Of a DNA stretch of 64,000 nt, positions 45,201-53,787 are shown piece after piece; the first letter of the stretch is position 1, and each line of letters begins with the position of its first letter. The position numbers and the translations under genes were made by a program. The stretch lies in NCBI GenBank assembly GCA_002839825.1, contig PGYU01000001.1, positions 398,698-462,697 on the forward strand, in the 5' to 3' direction. The notes beneath the pieces are model-generated. The model was not told where the DNA came from. It did no database searches and saw only the letters and a program-made list of their open reading frames with translations. The DNA comes from Ignavibacteriae bacterium HGW-Ignavibacteriae-1. Lineage in GTDB: Bacteria; Bacteroidota; Ignavibacteria; Kapaibacteriales; UBA2268.

Positions 45201-46623
45201 TAATCGGCATACCACCTGTATTTTGTACTCTCAAGCGATATCTAAATGTCGAACCCGGAGTATAATCTACTTGTTTGTTGCAAACTTCCTTCCAAACACA
45301 AGGTTTTGCAGCAGGAGCATCTACAACAAAAGAGTTACAAACAGTTTGTGGTGCATTGCCAGGTATATACAAATGTGCACAATTAGTAATTGTAGAGCCA
45401 ACAACTGCATTAGCAGGAATTGTGAAATTGATATAAACATAACCGCAAGCCCCCGGAGCCAAAGTATCAGTTATACTTACAATACCTGAATTGAGCGTGG
45501 CGTTAAGATTCCATACAGAACCTAAACTATAATTTGATAATTGCGTAGGAAGTGTATCCAATGCTGTAATTACAATTGGTGTTGTACCTGTGTTGCAAAT
45601 ATAAATCAAATATTGTCCGGCGCAACCGGGTTGGCGATTTGTATAAGCCCATTTGCTGATTGAACCGCTTGTGAATGATAATTTCTGAACACAAGTTTGG
45701 TTACTTACCAAGCTGAAATTACTACAAGGTTGGTTTGTACTACCGAGTGAACCCGATAAAGTAGCTGAGTTTGTTATGTTTGTCCCGTTCGGGAATAGCG
45801 CGGGTGGATAATATACAGTGAACTGGCAGCAGACCGAGTTGTAAGGCTGCGTAGCGCTCATGTTTCCCACATTCCATGTTATTACGTTGCCAACTTGTGT
45901 CGCACCACAATTAGAATTAACTAATACTGCGCCAATAGGCAAAGTATCTGTCACGATACCACTTACTAAATTCAATTGTCCTGTAGTACCAACGGATTTA
46001 TAAACGCAGACTTGATAGGTGATTGTATCGTTACCCGTTGCATAAGGACAATTACCGCCTTGCCATGATGCACCAAGCGGATATTTGTTGATACCCCAAG
46101 GATTGACAGCAATCGCCGAAGTTGTTACATAAGGTGTACAAAAATCATAGTCTTTGCCGTTTAACATTCCTATCAAACAGACATTGTTTCGGGCACTTGT
46201 TCCCGGGCACGTTACACCATTTGGGAATGCAACAGTCACGGTAAATGAACCTGTACAACCGCTCGGTAAACTAGCCCAACTTAGCGAGTAGGGTCCACCC
46301 ATAGCATTTATCGCCGGAGCCACTACAGTTGGAGTTCCGCAGGCACTTGTGAATGAATGTGCGAGAAATTGTAACCCTAATGGGATCTGGTCTGTTATGG
46401 TTACGTTAGTCGCTCCTGCCGGAATCGTAAAGTATATCGTGTAACTAAAAGGCTGTCCTGTAGCAATTGTCGTATCGCTAACAACCTTTTTGAGAATAAA
46501 ACCATCTTGTTGGTTTTCGGCAACCCAACTTTGAGAGTTAGCTTCTAAACTCATCAAAATTGGTATCAGAAACAACAAAAAAGCAATAGAAAACTTTTTT
46601 GTTAAAGAGTATCTTAACATCAT
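42274..46623 (-). CDS. DUF11-like repeat protein with type IX sorting domain
   Basis: A 1,449-residue exported protein with a signal peptide (cut near NSQS, about residue 31). The first two-thirds have repeated beta-sandwich units of the DUF11/conserved-repeat type, each with phrases such as FSYTIYFTIPAGATNVTITD, ITDVLDPNLEYIGN and VDYRLRMNSSGTAALRHVTF. The protein is unusually Cys-rich. The C-terminal 80 or so residues are a Por secretion tail (IVDVLGREVITV and LPTGMYFVTFETNN), which directs cargo through the type IX system to the surface. It is probably an adhesin or matrix protein. The start could be 46623 or the adjacent ATG at 46620. Confidence 0.85.
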   Translation of the reverse strand: MMLRYSLTKKFSIAFLLFLIPILMSLEANSQSWVAENQQDGFILKKVVSDTTIATGQPFSYTIYFTIPAGATNVTITDQIPLGLQFLAHSFTSACGTPTVVAPAINAMGGPYSLSWASLPSGCTGSFTVTVAFPNGVTCPGTSARNNVCLIGMLNGKDYDFCTPYVTTSAIAVNPWGINKYPLGASWQGGNCPYATGNDTITYQVCVYKSVGTTGQLNLVSGIVTDTLPIGAVLVNSNCGATQVGNVITWNVGNMSATQPYNSVCCQFTVYYPPALFPNGTNITNSATLSGSLGSTNQPCSNFSLVSNQTCVQKLSFTSGSISKWAYTNRQPGCAGQYLIYICNTGTTPIVITALDTLPTQLSNYSLGSVWNLNATLNSGIVSITDTLAPGACGYVYINFTIPANAVVGSTITNCAHLYIPGNAPQTVCNSFVVDAPAAKPCVWKEVCNKQVDYTPGSTFRYRLRVQNTGGMPITGSTITDVLDPNLEYIGNPSSYISNTWNTPCTSTPTNPWTGVNLSYNNTSNTVTATLDTIPATCQNIFYTNCGMYGTSGVPYYFIEFDVKVRDTAALGSVPNQFVLSGGSLGTTPYPSNTDYVLITGVVGYNLMKGVKKPTDPNYSPSISTTAGATVDYRLRMNSSGTAALRHVTFVDLLPRNDGANDGKIIQGCGTRGSQYDVTYSSLTAATPSIFSSWNNASATLSNVNNLAPTGIPSAAFTIGCGSVGTWAATWSAGQKNIAAYFGPSAIPLTGATIDFAGTVGSNAQPKQTACNTFAVSGWTKHLIQSSIPTFQLAGQLESPTACVAIDTVTQTKPCFEELKIDVKCDGVTPDGLKKYIFSISAVSCAPATLIISSPDGTFTPSTFTLATTSWTINTNFAHTSANNPITINYSLLCNGEVCRDSIKRDLPDCPNEPPIDECCAKFIHKIETPKISANSSTGSVAMAIPMIAGPAPIKSFTATIVSAQTRRVCGNNASAWTRIFGDITGGNLAVPPAPGPQLLSIFSREAQWGPGQCIDWTKGAVLHLNMLFPPFSGGLKCRDTLRYSIRYSFTDCECRTCDTIITYTVVRKWKFLPWDVAVGTIKFDRLTGEVKPGGDEFQNEHPEITSIIMDDATNGTLWVISPDHEDNDVVITGIEMRSSEVNIVEISNGDEKGIVQDDIAYVATNFARGDDGRITFRIGKSTPQLSFTVNVRYAYKIEGFDETFWTEPIPYLARVPGAAPDILDIEMNHKPDRVRTYAMYFSSSNGYNESIAAIGIKPTNNMRILAVGPPNAGDEPAYLVPRKQDDGSYIITVPGLGTLGVEALTRVSPIYITLSNVDDTNAEIEFTTFDEESIPVSNGSLMLTNPISSVMNDGFDMGNDSEIQSVIPNPANNIATITISVKHDVTSAKLSIVDVLGREVITVTDAKSLLMQGTHLHSVDVSKLPTGMYFVTFETNNSVVSKALSIVR

Positions 46624-47166
46624 CTTAACACCTTTTGAAAAATGGAACGAATAATTTAACCAAACATATAAAACAATGTTAACATAAAAAATTATTTAAT
46701 ATTAATATTTTATATTGTGATTGTTGTAGTTTTTTATGTTATTATGATGTAGGATTAAGTTAATGTTTAAACGTAAAAAAAAGTTCTTTATATCTATATA
46801 TTACAATAGGTAACAAGAATTATTTAATGTGTGTTTTAATGTGCTAATAAATTTGTTCCGCATGTTACTGCTGCATCTGATTTAGAAATTATCATGATGA
46901 AAAATCAACAAAATTGACAATAAATTTGATTAATATGGGAAAGAATTGAAAAGAATACGTAAAAACATAGTCCAAAAGCTATAAATTAAGTTGATTTGTA
47001 TAATAGATTGGAAAATATATAATATACGATTTATTAATAAAGGTAAACCAATAGTTATAGCTAAGGACATTGTTGAGCTATGTGACACTGTGTTGATCAA
47101 AAAGGATAAAGAAATCACAGCCAACAACTTCAGTCATCAGCAATTCTAACCACTTGCGGACAAAAT
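46624..47166. other. Gene-free AT-rich stretch upstream of the T9SS cargo gene
   Basis: About 540 bases with no believable gene. The left end holds a leftward promoter-like box (46661-46668). The remainder is AT-rich with several short palindrome-like A/T runs but no terminator hairpin for valS that I could find. A small leftward frame (46930-47127) has no ribosome-binding site or family look. I found no tRNA fold. Confidence 0.6.
46661..46668 (-). promoter_or_regulatory. Possible -7 box upstream of the T9SS cargo gene
   Basis: On the minus strand TATGTTTG fits TAnnTTTG, 37 bases before the ATG. No matching -33 element is obvious. Confidence 0.35.
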
Positions 47167-49872
47167 CTATAAACTGTTTAAATTACTTTCGGCTAATGTC
47201 AAAGATACTTTTAAGCTTGCAAGTTTCTCCTGCTCACTTTGGATTACTTCCGGCGCTGCGTTACTCATGAATTTCTCGTTACTCAATTTTTTTTCTCCGG
47301 ATATAATCAAATTCTTCAATCTTTCAATTTCTTTCGAAAGCTTAATTTTCTCTTGTTCTATATCAATTGCTTCACCAATTTCGAGATACAATTCGATTTC
47401 ATGCACTATGGTCGTCAAGCAAATAGAAGGACGGTCCACATTCACACCGACTTTCACTTCAGAGCAACGCCCCAAAAATGCAACAATTTCATTTTCAGAT
47501 TGGAAGAATTGAGCGATTTCCTCGTTTTTGCACGATATTGTCAAAGGCAATTTCTTCGATGGCGGGATATTTTTAGATGCTCTCAGCTTTCTGGTTTCTT
47601 CGATAATTGTTTGCAATAGCATGAAATTGCTTTCTATTTTTGTATCAATCAACTTATCGTCAAAATCTGCGATGTTATGAGTACTGATTGATTCGTTTTC
47701 AGACTTTTGATTGAGCAAATGCCAAATTTCTTCTGAGATAAACGGCATAATTGGATGAATCAACTGCAAAATAGTTTCATAAACATGAATTGCAAAATTG
47801 ATAGTTTCAATTCTTCTTTCAGGGGCTGCATCTTGTCCGGTTTGAACTTTGACTATTTCAACGTACCAATCGCAAAAGTCTCGCCAAATAAAGTCATAAA
47901 GTGCTTTAGAATAATCGTTAACTTTGTAATTAGAAAGCATTAGCTCCGATGACTTGAGAACATTGTTTAAGCGAGAGGCAATCCATTTATCTGAAGTGGA
48001 ATAGTCTTTGGGTAGCAATATAGTATTATTATTTAATCCGGTATCTGATACAATTTGTTCCTTTTTCATCAACAAAAATCTTCCGGCATTCCAAATTTTG
48101 TTGCAAAAGTTCCGCCCGATTTCCATCGAAGGTATGTCCTGAGTTTCGATATCGACTTCCATACGGACATCTAATCCCAACGGCGACAAATAAATCATAG
48201 TAAATCTGACAGCATCAGCACCATATTTGTCAATTACATTCAATGGGTCAGGAGAATTGCCGAGAGATTTTGATAGCTTTCGCCCCTTGCCGTCTCTAAT
48301 CAAACTCGTGAAATAAACATCTGTAAACGGAATCGTATTTTTGAAATGGGAAGTAGCCATAATCATTCTTGCAACCCAGAAAAAGATAATATCAGGTGCA
48401 GTAACGAGCAAATCTGTCGGCAGGAAGCGTTTCATATCGTCCGTTTCGTCAATAACTCCATCATGAAGCCATTGCATAGTTGTCATGGGCCAAATCCATG
48501 ACGAAAACCATGTGTCCAATACATCGGTGTCCTGGCTCAAAAATGCACTATCATCTAGATTTAGCTTGATTCTTGCCGATTGCTCATCATGTGCCGCCAC
48601 AAATCTGCCGTCTTCCGAATAATAAACCGGGATACGATGTCCCCACCAAAGTTGGCGGGAAATACACCAATCTCTAATATTATTCATCCAATGTTCGTAT
48701 GTTTTTACCCAATGATGAGGGTGGAATCTAATTTGTCCGGATGTGACTTTTTCAAGAGCTTCTGCAGCGAGTGGCTTCATACTTACAAACCATTGGTCAC
48801 TAAGATATGGTTCAATTGGTTCGCCACCACGTTGCGAAAAGCCAACATTATGTACATAATCCTCAGTTTTTTCAATCAAATTGCTTTTATTCAAATCTTC
48901 AACAATTTGCTTACGTGCTACGAATCTATCCAAATTAGCGTACTTTCCGGTCATTTCATTTAAAGTGCCATCCGGATTGATAGTATTGATAATCTCAAGA
49001 TTGTGGCGTAGTCCAACTTCAAAGTCATTAGGGTCGTGAGCAGGCGTGATTTTAACACATCCCGTGCCGAACTCGGGGTCTGCATAATCATCAGCAATGA
49101 TTGGGATTCGCCTTCCGACTAATGGCACGCATACAAATTGCCCAAGCAAATGTTTGAAACGTTCATCATTAGGGTTGACTGCAATTGCAATATCACCAAA
49201 AATAGTTTCAGGGCGTGCAGTAGAAACTGTTATATAATCCACACCATTGTCGAAATAATACCTCATGGTATAAAGATGCTCTTTTACTTCTCTGAAATCC
49301 ACTTCTTCGTCGGAGAGTGCAGTCTGAGACAGGGGAGACCAGTTGATGATTCTTTTGCCTTTATAAATCAAACCTTCTTCGAACAATTTTATAAAGACTT
49401 CCCTGACAGCATAACTTGGGGCTTCGTCCATCGTAAATATTTGCTTGTTCCAATCGCAGGAAGCACCGATTGTTTTGATTTGCTCAATTATTATACTTCC
49501 GTACTTTTCTTTGAATTGCCAGACTCGTTCGAGAAATTTTTCTCTGCCTAAGTCATATTTTGTAAGCCCTTCAGCCGCAATCTCTTTTTCTACTCTGGTT
49601 TGGGTTGCAATTCCGGCATGGTCAGTTCCCGGAAACCAACAAACGTTGTAGCCTTGCATCCGTTTTCTTCGGATTAACATATCTTGAATTGTCATATTTA
49701 ATACATGTCCGAAATGAAGAATGCCCGTAACATTGGGCGGAGGCATGAGAATACTGTAATTTTTAGTCGAATTTATCCGGTTGGAATCAAATAGATTGTT
49801 ATCGTTCCAGATTTTATACCATTTACTCTCTACAGAATTTGGTTCGTATGCTTTAGGAAATTCATTTATCAT
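47167..49872 (-). CDS. valS: Valyl-tRNA synthetase
   Basis: Class I aminoacyl-tRNA synthetase that charges tRNA-Val. The HIGH motif appears as H53-F-G-H56 (PPPNVTGILHFGH), KMSKS as KLSKS near residue 532, and a CP1 editing domain lies between them (about 170-400). The C-terminal 70 or so residues form a coiled coil that in ValS binds tRNA. The 901 residues match the family. There is no sign of frameshift or mutation. It is transcribed alone leftward. Confidence 0.96.
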   Translation of the reverse strand: MINEFPKAYEPNSVESKWYKIWNDNNLFDSNRINSTKNYSILMPPPNVTGILHFGHVLNMTIQDMLIRRKRMQGYNVCWFPGTDHAGIATQTRVEKEIAAEGLTKYDLGREKFLERVWQFKEKYGSIIIEQIKTIGASCDWNKQIFTMDEAPSYAVREVFIKLFEEGLIYKGKRIINWSPLSQTALSDEEVDFREVKEHLYTMRYYFDNGVDYITVSTARPETIFGDIAIAVNPNDERFKHLLGQFVCVPLVGRRIPIIADDYADPEFGTGCVKITPAHDPNDFEVGLRHNLEIINTINPDGTLNEMTGKYANLDRFVARKQIVEDLNKSNLIEKTEDYVHNVGFSQRGGEPIEPYLSDQWFVSMKPLAAEALEKVTSGQIRFHPHHWVKTYEHWMNNIRDWCISRQLWWGHRIPVYYSEDGRFVAAHDEQSARIKLNLDDSAFLSQDTDVLDTWFSSWIWPMTTMQWLHDGVIDETDDMKRFLPTDLLVTAPDIIFFWVARMIMATSHFKNTIPFTDVYFTSLIRDGKGRKLSKSLGNSPDPLNVIDKYGADAVRFTMIYLSPLGLDVRMEVDIETQDIPSMEIGRNFCNKIWNAGRFLLMKKEQIVSDTGLNNNTILLPKDYSTSDKWIASRLNNVLKSSELMLSNYKVNDYSKALYDFIWRDFCDWYVEIVKVQTGQDAAPERRIETINFAIHVYETILQLIHPIMPFISEEIWHLLNQKSENESISTHNIADFDDKLIDTKIESNFMLLQTIIEETRKLRASKNIPPSKKLPLTISCKNEEIAQFFQSENEIVAFLGRCSEVKVGVNVDRPSICLTTIVHEIELYLEIGEAIDIEQEKIKLSKEIERLKNLIISGEKKLSNEKFMSNAAPEVIQSEQEKLASLKVSLTLAESNLNSL

Positions 49873-49978
49873 AAAATCATTTTTGAATTAGTCGTTATAC
49901 AAACTTTAAATTTACCAAAAAATCGAGACTTATTGATACATATTTGCAAATACTACGTAATTGTTACCTAATTTATAA

Positions 49979-49986
49979 TATTTTTG
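49979..49986 (+). promoter_or_regulatory. Possible -7 box upstream of the lipoprotein/LysM pair
   Basis: TATTTTTG fits TAnnTTTG, with TTG at 49961-49963 as a weak upstream element at slightly short spacing. It is 122 bases before the lipoprotein start. A second weaker candidate (GATATTTG at 50030-50037) has TTG at 50011-50013. Confidence 0.3.
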
Positions 49987-50107
49987 TATATATATTCGTT
50001 TCAGATTAGGTTGAAATAAAAAATATTACGATATTTGCGTACTATTAAATATATCGTTAATTAGAAAAAATGAGAAACTTGTTATATTATTTTACAATGG
50101 AGGCTAT

Positions 50108-50413
50108 ATGAATTTGAAGAGATTCGCAATTGCTTTAGGTTTAAGCTCTGCAATCCTTTTTTCAACTATGTCGTTTACAAGCTGTACTTCAAAAATTACT
50201 GAAGAACAACTTGCACAATTGGCTGAACTAAGAAAGAAAGAGATCCAACTAAACCAAGCTATCACTAATAAACAATCGGAAGTACCAAAATTGGAGAGCG
50301 AAATTAACTCTCGCCAAGCAGTATTGAACGATTGTAATAAGGACAGAGACTTTATTAAAACCAAGTTGTCGCAATGGCCCAATGTTTGGCCCGATTACAC
50401 TCCTAATAACTAA
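50108..50413 (+). CDS. Small coiled-coil lipoprotein
   Basis: A 101-residue protein with a signal ending in a lipobox-like FTSC (C26), then a helix about 60 residues long with heptad-like charge (EEQLAQLAELRKKEIQLNQA) and a short Trp/Pro-rich tail (WPNVWPDYTPNN). GGAGG just before the ATG gives a strong start. I do not recognise a family. The helix and the following LysM gene (29-base gap) suggest that it contacts peptidoglycan or the LysM protein, as Lpp- or YbgF-like proteins do elsewhere; this is inference. Confidence 0.75.
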   Translation: MNLKRFAIALGLSSAILFSTMSFTSCTSKITEEQLAQLAELRKKEIQLNQAITNKQSEVPKLESEINSRQAVLNDCNKDRDFIKTKLSQWPNVWPDYTPNN

Positions 50414-50442
50414 TTATGTTAAACATTTAAAGACAGAAAACT

Positions 50443-51231
50443 ATGAAAAACTTGTTAATAATTCTCGCCTTATTGATGATTGCGTCTGTAGCAATCCAAG
50501 CTCAGGAGGTTCCGCCACCTGCAAACAAACCCGATATCGAATTAACTGAAGATGAAGCTACTTTAAGAATTAACCAATATCTTCAAGTTGTTCAAGATTT
50601 GGAAAGAAGATTGAATGATGCAAATGTTAAGGTTGATGGTTTGAAAGCCAAACTTGATGATGTCAACAAGCAACTTAGAGATTGCGAAGAAGAAACTAAA
50701 AATCTTTTAGGTGCTACCGATGCTGATATTGCAGCTTTCAAGCAAAGATTGGGCGTTATCGAAAACAAAGTTCGCGAAATGCAAAGATTATCAGATAGCC
50801 AACTTGCTGACCGCCAAGAAGAAGTCATGCAATTGGAAGCTGATTTGAACGAACTTAGAAAAAACAAACTTTCTCTGATACCTGAATTTTACAATAAAAT
50901 TATTTCATTGGCAAAAGATATCAAAGGACTGTACAGAGAAAAGAAAATCACTACTTACACCGTTGGCACATGGGCTGAAAATCGCGACTGTTTGTGGAAT
51001 ATCGCAGGCAAAATCGAAATTTACGGCGACCCATTCATGTGGCCCAAAATTTGGCAAGCAAATACTGACCAAATCAGAAATCCTGATATTATCCATCCGG
51101 GTCAAGTATTGCAAATTCCTGTCAAAGGACCAAAATCCAGCGAAGAAATCAGAGCTGAGCGTACTTACTGGAGAATGAAGAAAGAAGCTCAAGCTGAAAA
51201 TGATGCTGCTGTACAACCCGGCGTTAATTAA
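50443..51231 (+). CDS. Secreted coiled-coil and LysM protein
   Basis: A 262-residue periplasmic protein with a signal peptide cut after about residue 20 (SVAIQAQ). A long coiled coil at about 30-160 contains segments like LQVVQDLERRLNDANVKVD. One LysM domain at about 165-225 has TYTVGTWAENRDCLWNIAGK and the closing IIHPGQVLQIP. LysM binds the glycan strands of peptidoglycan. The family is common in Bacteroidetes and Chlorobi, but no enzyme activity is visible. It forms a two-gene unit with the preceding coiled-coil lipoprotein and ends in a terminator. Confidence 0.84.
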   Translation: MKNLLIILALLMIASVAIQAQEVPPPANKPDIELTEDEATLRINQYLQVVQDLERRLNDANVKVDGLKAKLDDVNKQLRDCEEETKNLLGATDADIAAFKQRLGVIENKVREMQRLSDSQLADRQEEVMQLEADLNELRKNKLSLIPEFYNKIISLAKDIKGLYREKKITTYTVGTWAENRDCLWNIAGKIEIYGDPFMWPKIWQANTDQIRNPDIIHPGQVLQIPVKGPKSSEEIRAERTYWRMKKEAQAENDAAVQPGVN

Positions 51232-51257
51232 TGATTATTGTATTATTTTGAAAAAGA

Positions 51258-51289
51258 AGCCCTGTTTCGTTTACGAAGCAGGGTTTTTA
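51258..51289 (+). terminator. Rho-independent terminator after the LysM gene
   Basis: CCCTGTTTCG/CGAAGCAGGG with one G-T pair, a 4-base loop, and five T residues. It separates the lipoprotein/LysM unit from phoH. Confidence 0.85.
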
Positions 51290-51349
51290 TTTGGTACTCT
51301 GAAACTTAGTTCTTATTTTTAAAGATTATTCAAAGTGGAGTAATTAAAA

Positions 51350-52336
51350 TTGACAGAGAAGCGTATTGAATTTGAAGACATTGAGCCGGTCGCACTTTTT
51401 GGGACTAATGACATTTTTATCAATATGATTGAAAATCGTTTCAAAGCCGGAATTATAGTAAGAGGAAGTAGTCTCATACTAAAAGGAGAGGAAAACGAGA
51501 TTGAAAAAATCGAAAAAATATTGAACGAAATGAACTATATGTTGAAACGAAATAAAAATCTGACCGAAAGCGATGTCAAAACTGTTATTGATTTGGTAGA
51601 TAACAAGCCAAAAGGCTCTGATAGTCAATCAGCTAGATTTATGAATCAAGTTATTTTTCAAGGTGTGAAGGATTCCATCAGAGTTCGGAATGCAAAGCAA
51701 CACGATTATTTCAAATTAGTTCAGCAAAATGACCTTGTGTTTGCCATTGGACCGGCAGGTACAGGTAAAACTTTCTTAGCAGTAGCCATGGCATTAGCAT
51801 CATTGCGGAATAATGAAGTAACACGCATAATTTTATCAAGACCTGCTGTTGAAGCAGGAGAATCCTTGGGATTTTTGCCCGGAGATTTGCAAGAAAAAAT
51901 TGACCCTTATCTTAGACCATTAATGGATGCTTTGCATTTCATGATTTCTGCGGAAAAAGTTAAATCACTAATCGAAAAAAACGTAATCGAAATTACTCCT
52001 TTGGCATATATGCGGGGTCGTACTTTGAGCAACTCATTCATCATATTGGATGAAGCACAAAATGCAACTGCTACACAGATGAAGATGTTCCTAACTCGAT
52101 TAGGACCTAATTCAAAAGCTATTGTGACGGGTGATATTACACAAATTGATTTGCCGCATCATGCCGTATCGGGGCTGAAAGAAGCTCAAAGACTGCTTAA
52201 AAATATTGATGACATCGGCTTCATATATTTCGATAATAAAGACGTAGTTCGACACAAACTCGTAGCCGAAATCATCAAAGCATATGAAAATGACATTGCC
52301 AAAAAAGAAGCTATTGAAAATAAGAGCGAAAAATAA
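51350..52336 (+). CDS. phoH: PhoH family ATPase
   Basis: A 328-residue cytoplasmic P-loop ATPase with Walker A GPAGTGKT at about residue 135, Walker B FIILDEAQNA and the conserved arginine-rich RPAVEAGESLGFLPG. The N-terminal 100 or so residues are a KH-like RNA-binding domain. PhoH proteins are linked to RNA metabolism and often lie beside ybeY, which is not seen here. The start is TTG with GGAG nine bases upstream; no ATG matches the family's N-terminus. cdaA follows after 12 bases. Confidence 0.9.
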   Translation: MTEKRIEFEDIEPVALFGTNDIFINMIENRFKAGIIVRGSSLILKGEENEIEKIEKILNEMNYMLKRNKNLTESDVKTVIDLVDNKPKGSDSQSARFMNQVIFQGVKDSIRVRNAKQHDYFKLVQQNDLVFAIGPAGTGKTFLAVAMALASLRNNEVTRIILSRPAVEAGESLGFLPGDLQEKIDPYLRPLMDALHFMISAEKVKSLIEKNVIEITPLAYMRGRTLSNSFIILDEAQNATATQMKMFLTRLGPNSKAIVTGDITQIDLPHHAVSGLKEAQRLLKNIDDIGFIYFDNKDVVRHKLVAEIIKAYENDIAKKEAIENKSEK

Positions 52337-52348
52337 AAGAATAAGATA

Positions 52349-53116
52349 ATGACACTATTCAAAATTGGCTTTCTGACCTTCACTTTAATTGATTTGTTCG
52401 ATATTATTATCGTAGCTCTGATAATTTATTGGATTTATCGTTCATTGAAGAACACTGTCGCAGTGCAGATACTCTTTGGAATGGTCATTATAATTGGATT
52501 GCAATTCATTACCGAAGCTGTCAATTTTAAGTCATTGAATTGGATTTTAAGGACAATTTCGGATATTTGGCTAATAGCATTTATAATATTGTTCCAGCCG
52601 GAACTTCGGAAATTGCTGATGATAATTGTCAGAAGCCCGATTTTTAGGGTATTTGTAAAGCCCAAAATCTCAGAAACAGTTGATGAAGTAATCGAGGCTG
52701 CTATCGAAATGTCGGAAAAGCATGTAGGAGCCTTAATTGTTTTTACACGTTCTCAAAACGTTCAGATGACAGTTGATACAGGTATCCCGCTCCAATCTAT
52801 GGTTTCCAAGGAATTACTGCTTTCAATTTTCAATACAAAATCGCCTCTTCATGATGGCGCTGTAATAATAGACAATAACATGATTGTAGCAGCGAGATGC
52901 ATTCTGCCACTAAGTTCACAAACTAAATTTGGGAATAAAAATCTTGGTACTCGCCATAGGGCGGCATTAGGATTATCGGAACAAGCCGATACCATTGTAC
53001 TCGTAGTATCTGAGGAAACAGGTGGTATTTCGATTTCCGAAAGTGGAGATATGACTTTGAACATACAACATGACGAAATTGGTGAAATTTTGACAAATCG
53101 TCTTTCGCAGACCTAA
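52349..53116 (+). CDS. cdaA: Diadenylate cyclase (CdaA type)
   Basis: Makes cyclic di-AMP from two ATP molecules. Three membrane segments occupy about residues 1-90, then a DisA_N catalytic domain with LHDGAVIID (DGA motif) and GTRHRAALG (RHR motif). At 255 residues it is like Bacillus CdaA. cdaR (YbbR), the usual neighbour, is absent, and pcm follows two bases after the stop. c-di-AMP controls potassium and cell-wall balance in many bacteria. A phosphodiesterase was not seen. Confidence 0.93.
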   Translation: MTLFKIGFLTFTLIDLFDIIIVALIIYWIYRSLKNTVAVQILFGMVIIIGLQFITEAVNFKSLNWILRTISDIWLIAFIILFQPELRKLLMIIVRSPIFRVFVKPKISETVDEVIEAAIEMSEKHVGALIVFTRSQNVQMTVDTGIPLQSMVSKELLLSIFNTKSPLHDGAVIIDNNMIVAARCILPLSSQTKFGNKNLGTRHRAALGLSEQADTIVLVVSEETGGISISESGDMTLNIQHDEIGEILTNRLSQT

Positions 53117-53118
53117 TT

Positions 53119-53787
53119 ATGCTGAATGATTTTCTTAGATTGAATCCCGAAGCACGGGAAAAATTAGTCAAAGACTTGGAGAAGAAGGGGATTTTTGACA
53201 AGAATGTCTTGAATGCCTTATTGCAAGTCCCGCGTGAGCTTTTCCTTGACCCATCACTTTTCGTTAGAGCTTATGACGATATGGCACTACCGATTGAATT
53301 CAACCAAACTATATCGCAACCTTATACAGTAGCATTTATGACTCAGCTATTGGAATTGAAGCAAGGCGACAGAGTATTGGAAATAGGTACTGGTAGCGGA
53401 TATCAGAGTATGATTTTAAAATTATGCAGTGCGGAAGTTTTTACCATTGAGCGAATATCACAACTATATCACAAATCAAAATCCTTATTCGAAATGTTGA
53501 ATTTTAACATTCATATCGAATTGGGAGATGGCAGTGTGGGTTTGCCTGAATTTATGCCTTATGACGCAATAATTGTGACTGCAGGATTGCCGTCAATACC
53601 CAATGAATTGGTGAAGCAATTAAAATTCAATGGCAAAATTGTTGCTCCGGTTGGGGATTTGAAATCGCAAACTATGACAAAGCTCATCCGAATTGACGAT
53701 GATAAATTCACGATTACCGAACATAGCAAATTTCGTTTTGTTCCGCTAATTGGCGACAAAGGCTGGTATATTGATGACCAAAATTAA
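53119..53787 (+). CDS. pcm: Protein-L-isoaspartate O-methyltransferase
   Basis: Repairs isoaspartyl damage in proteins with SAM. It has the PCMT N-terminal region with VPRELFLDPS and ISQPYTVAFMTQLLEL, the SAM motif RVLEIGTGSGYQS and the later IIVTAGLPSIP block. It has 222 residues. It overlaps miaA by 14 bases and starts two bases after cdaA, so it is an inner gene of the phoH-cdaA-pcm-miaA run. Confidence 0.92.
   Translation: MLNDFLRLNPEAREKLVKDLEKKGIFDKNVLNALLQVPRELFLDPSLFVRAYDDMALPIEFNQTISQPYTVAFMTQLLELKQGDRVLEIGTGSGYQSMILKLCSAEVFTIERISQLYHKSKSLFEMLNFNIHIELGDGSVGLPEFMPYDAIIVTAGLPSIPNELVKQLKFNGKIVAPVGDLKSQTMTKLIRIDDDKFTITEHSKFRFVPLIGDKGWYIDDQN

Noticed and set aside
46930..47127. A 65-codon leftward frame in the gap before valS
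   Set aside because: Hydrophobic A/T-driven composition, no ribosome-binding site, no family resemblance.
46985..47166. A rightward open stretch that first looked like a decayed gene
   Set aside because: On re-reading the bases I had slipped one position; the true frame is AT-rich noise without a start.
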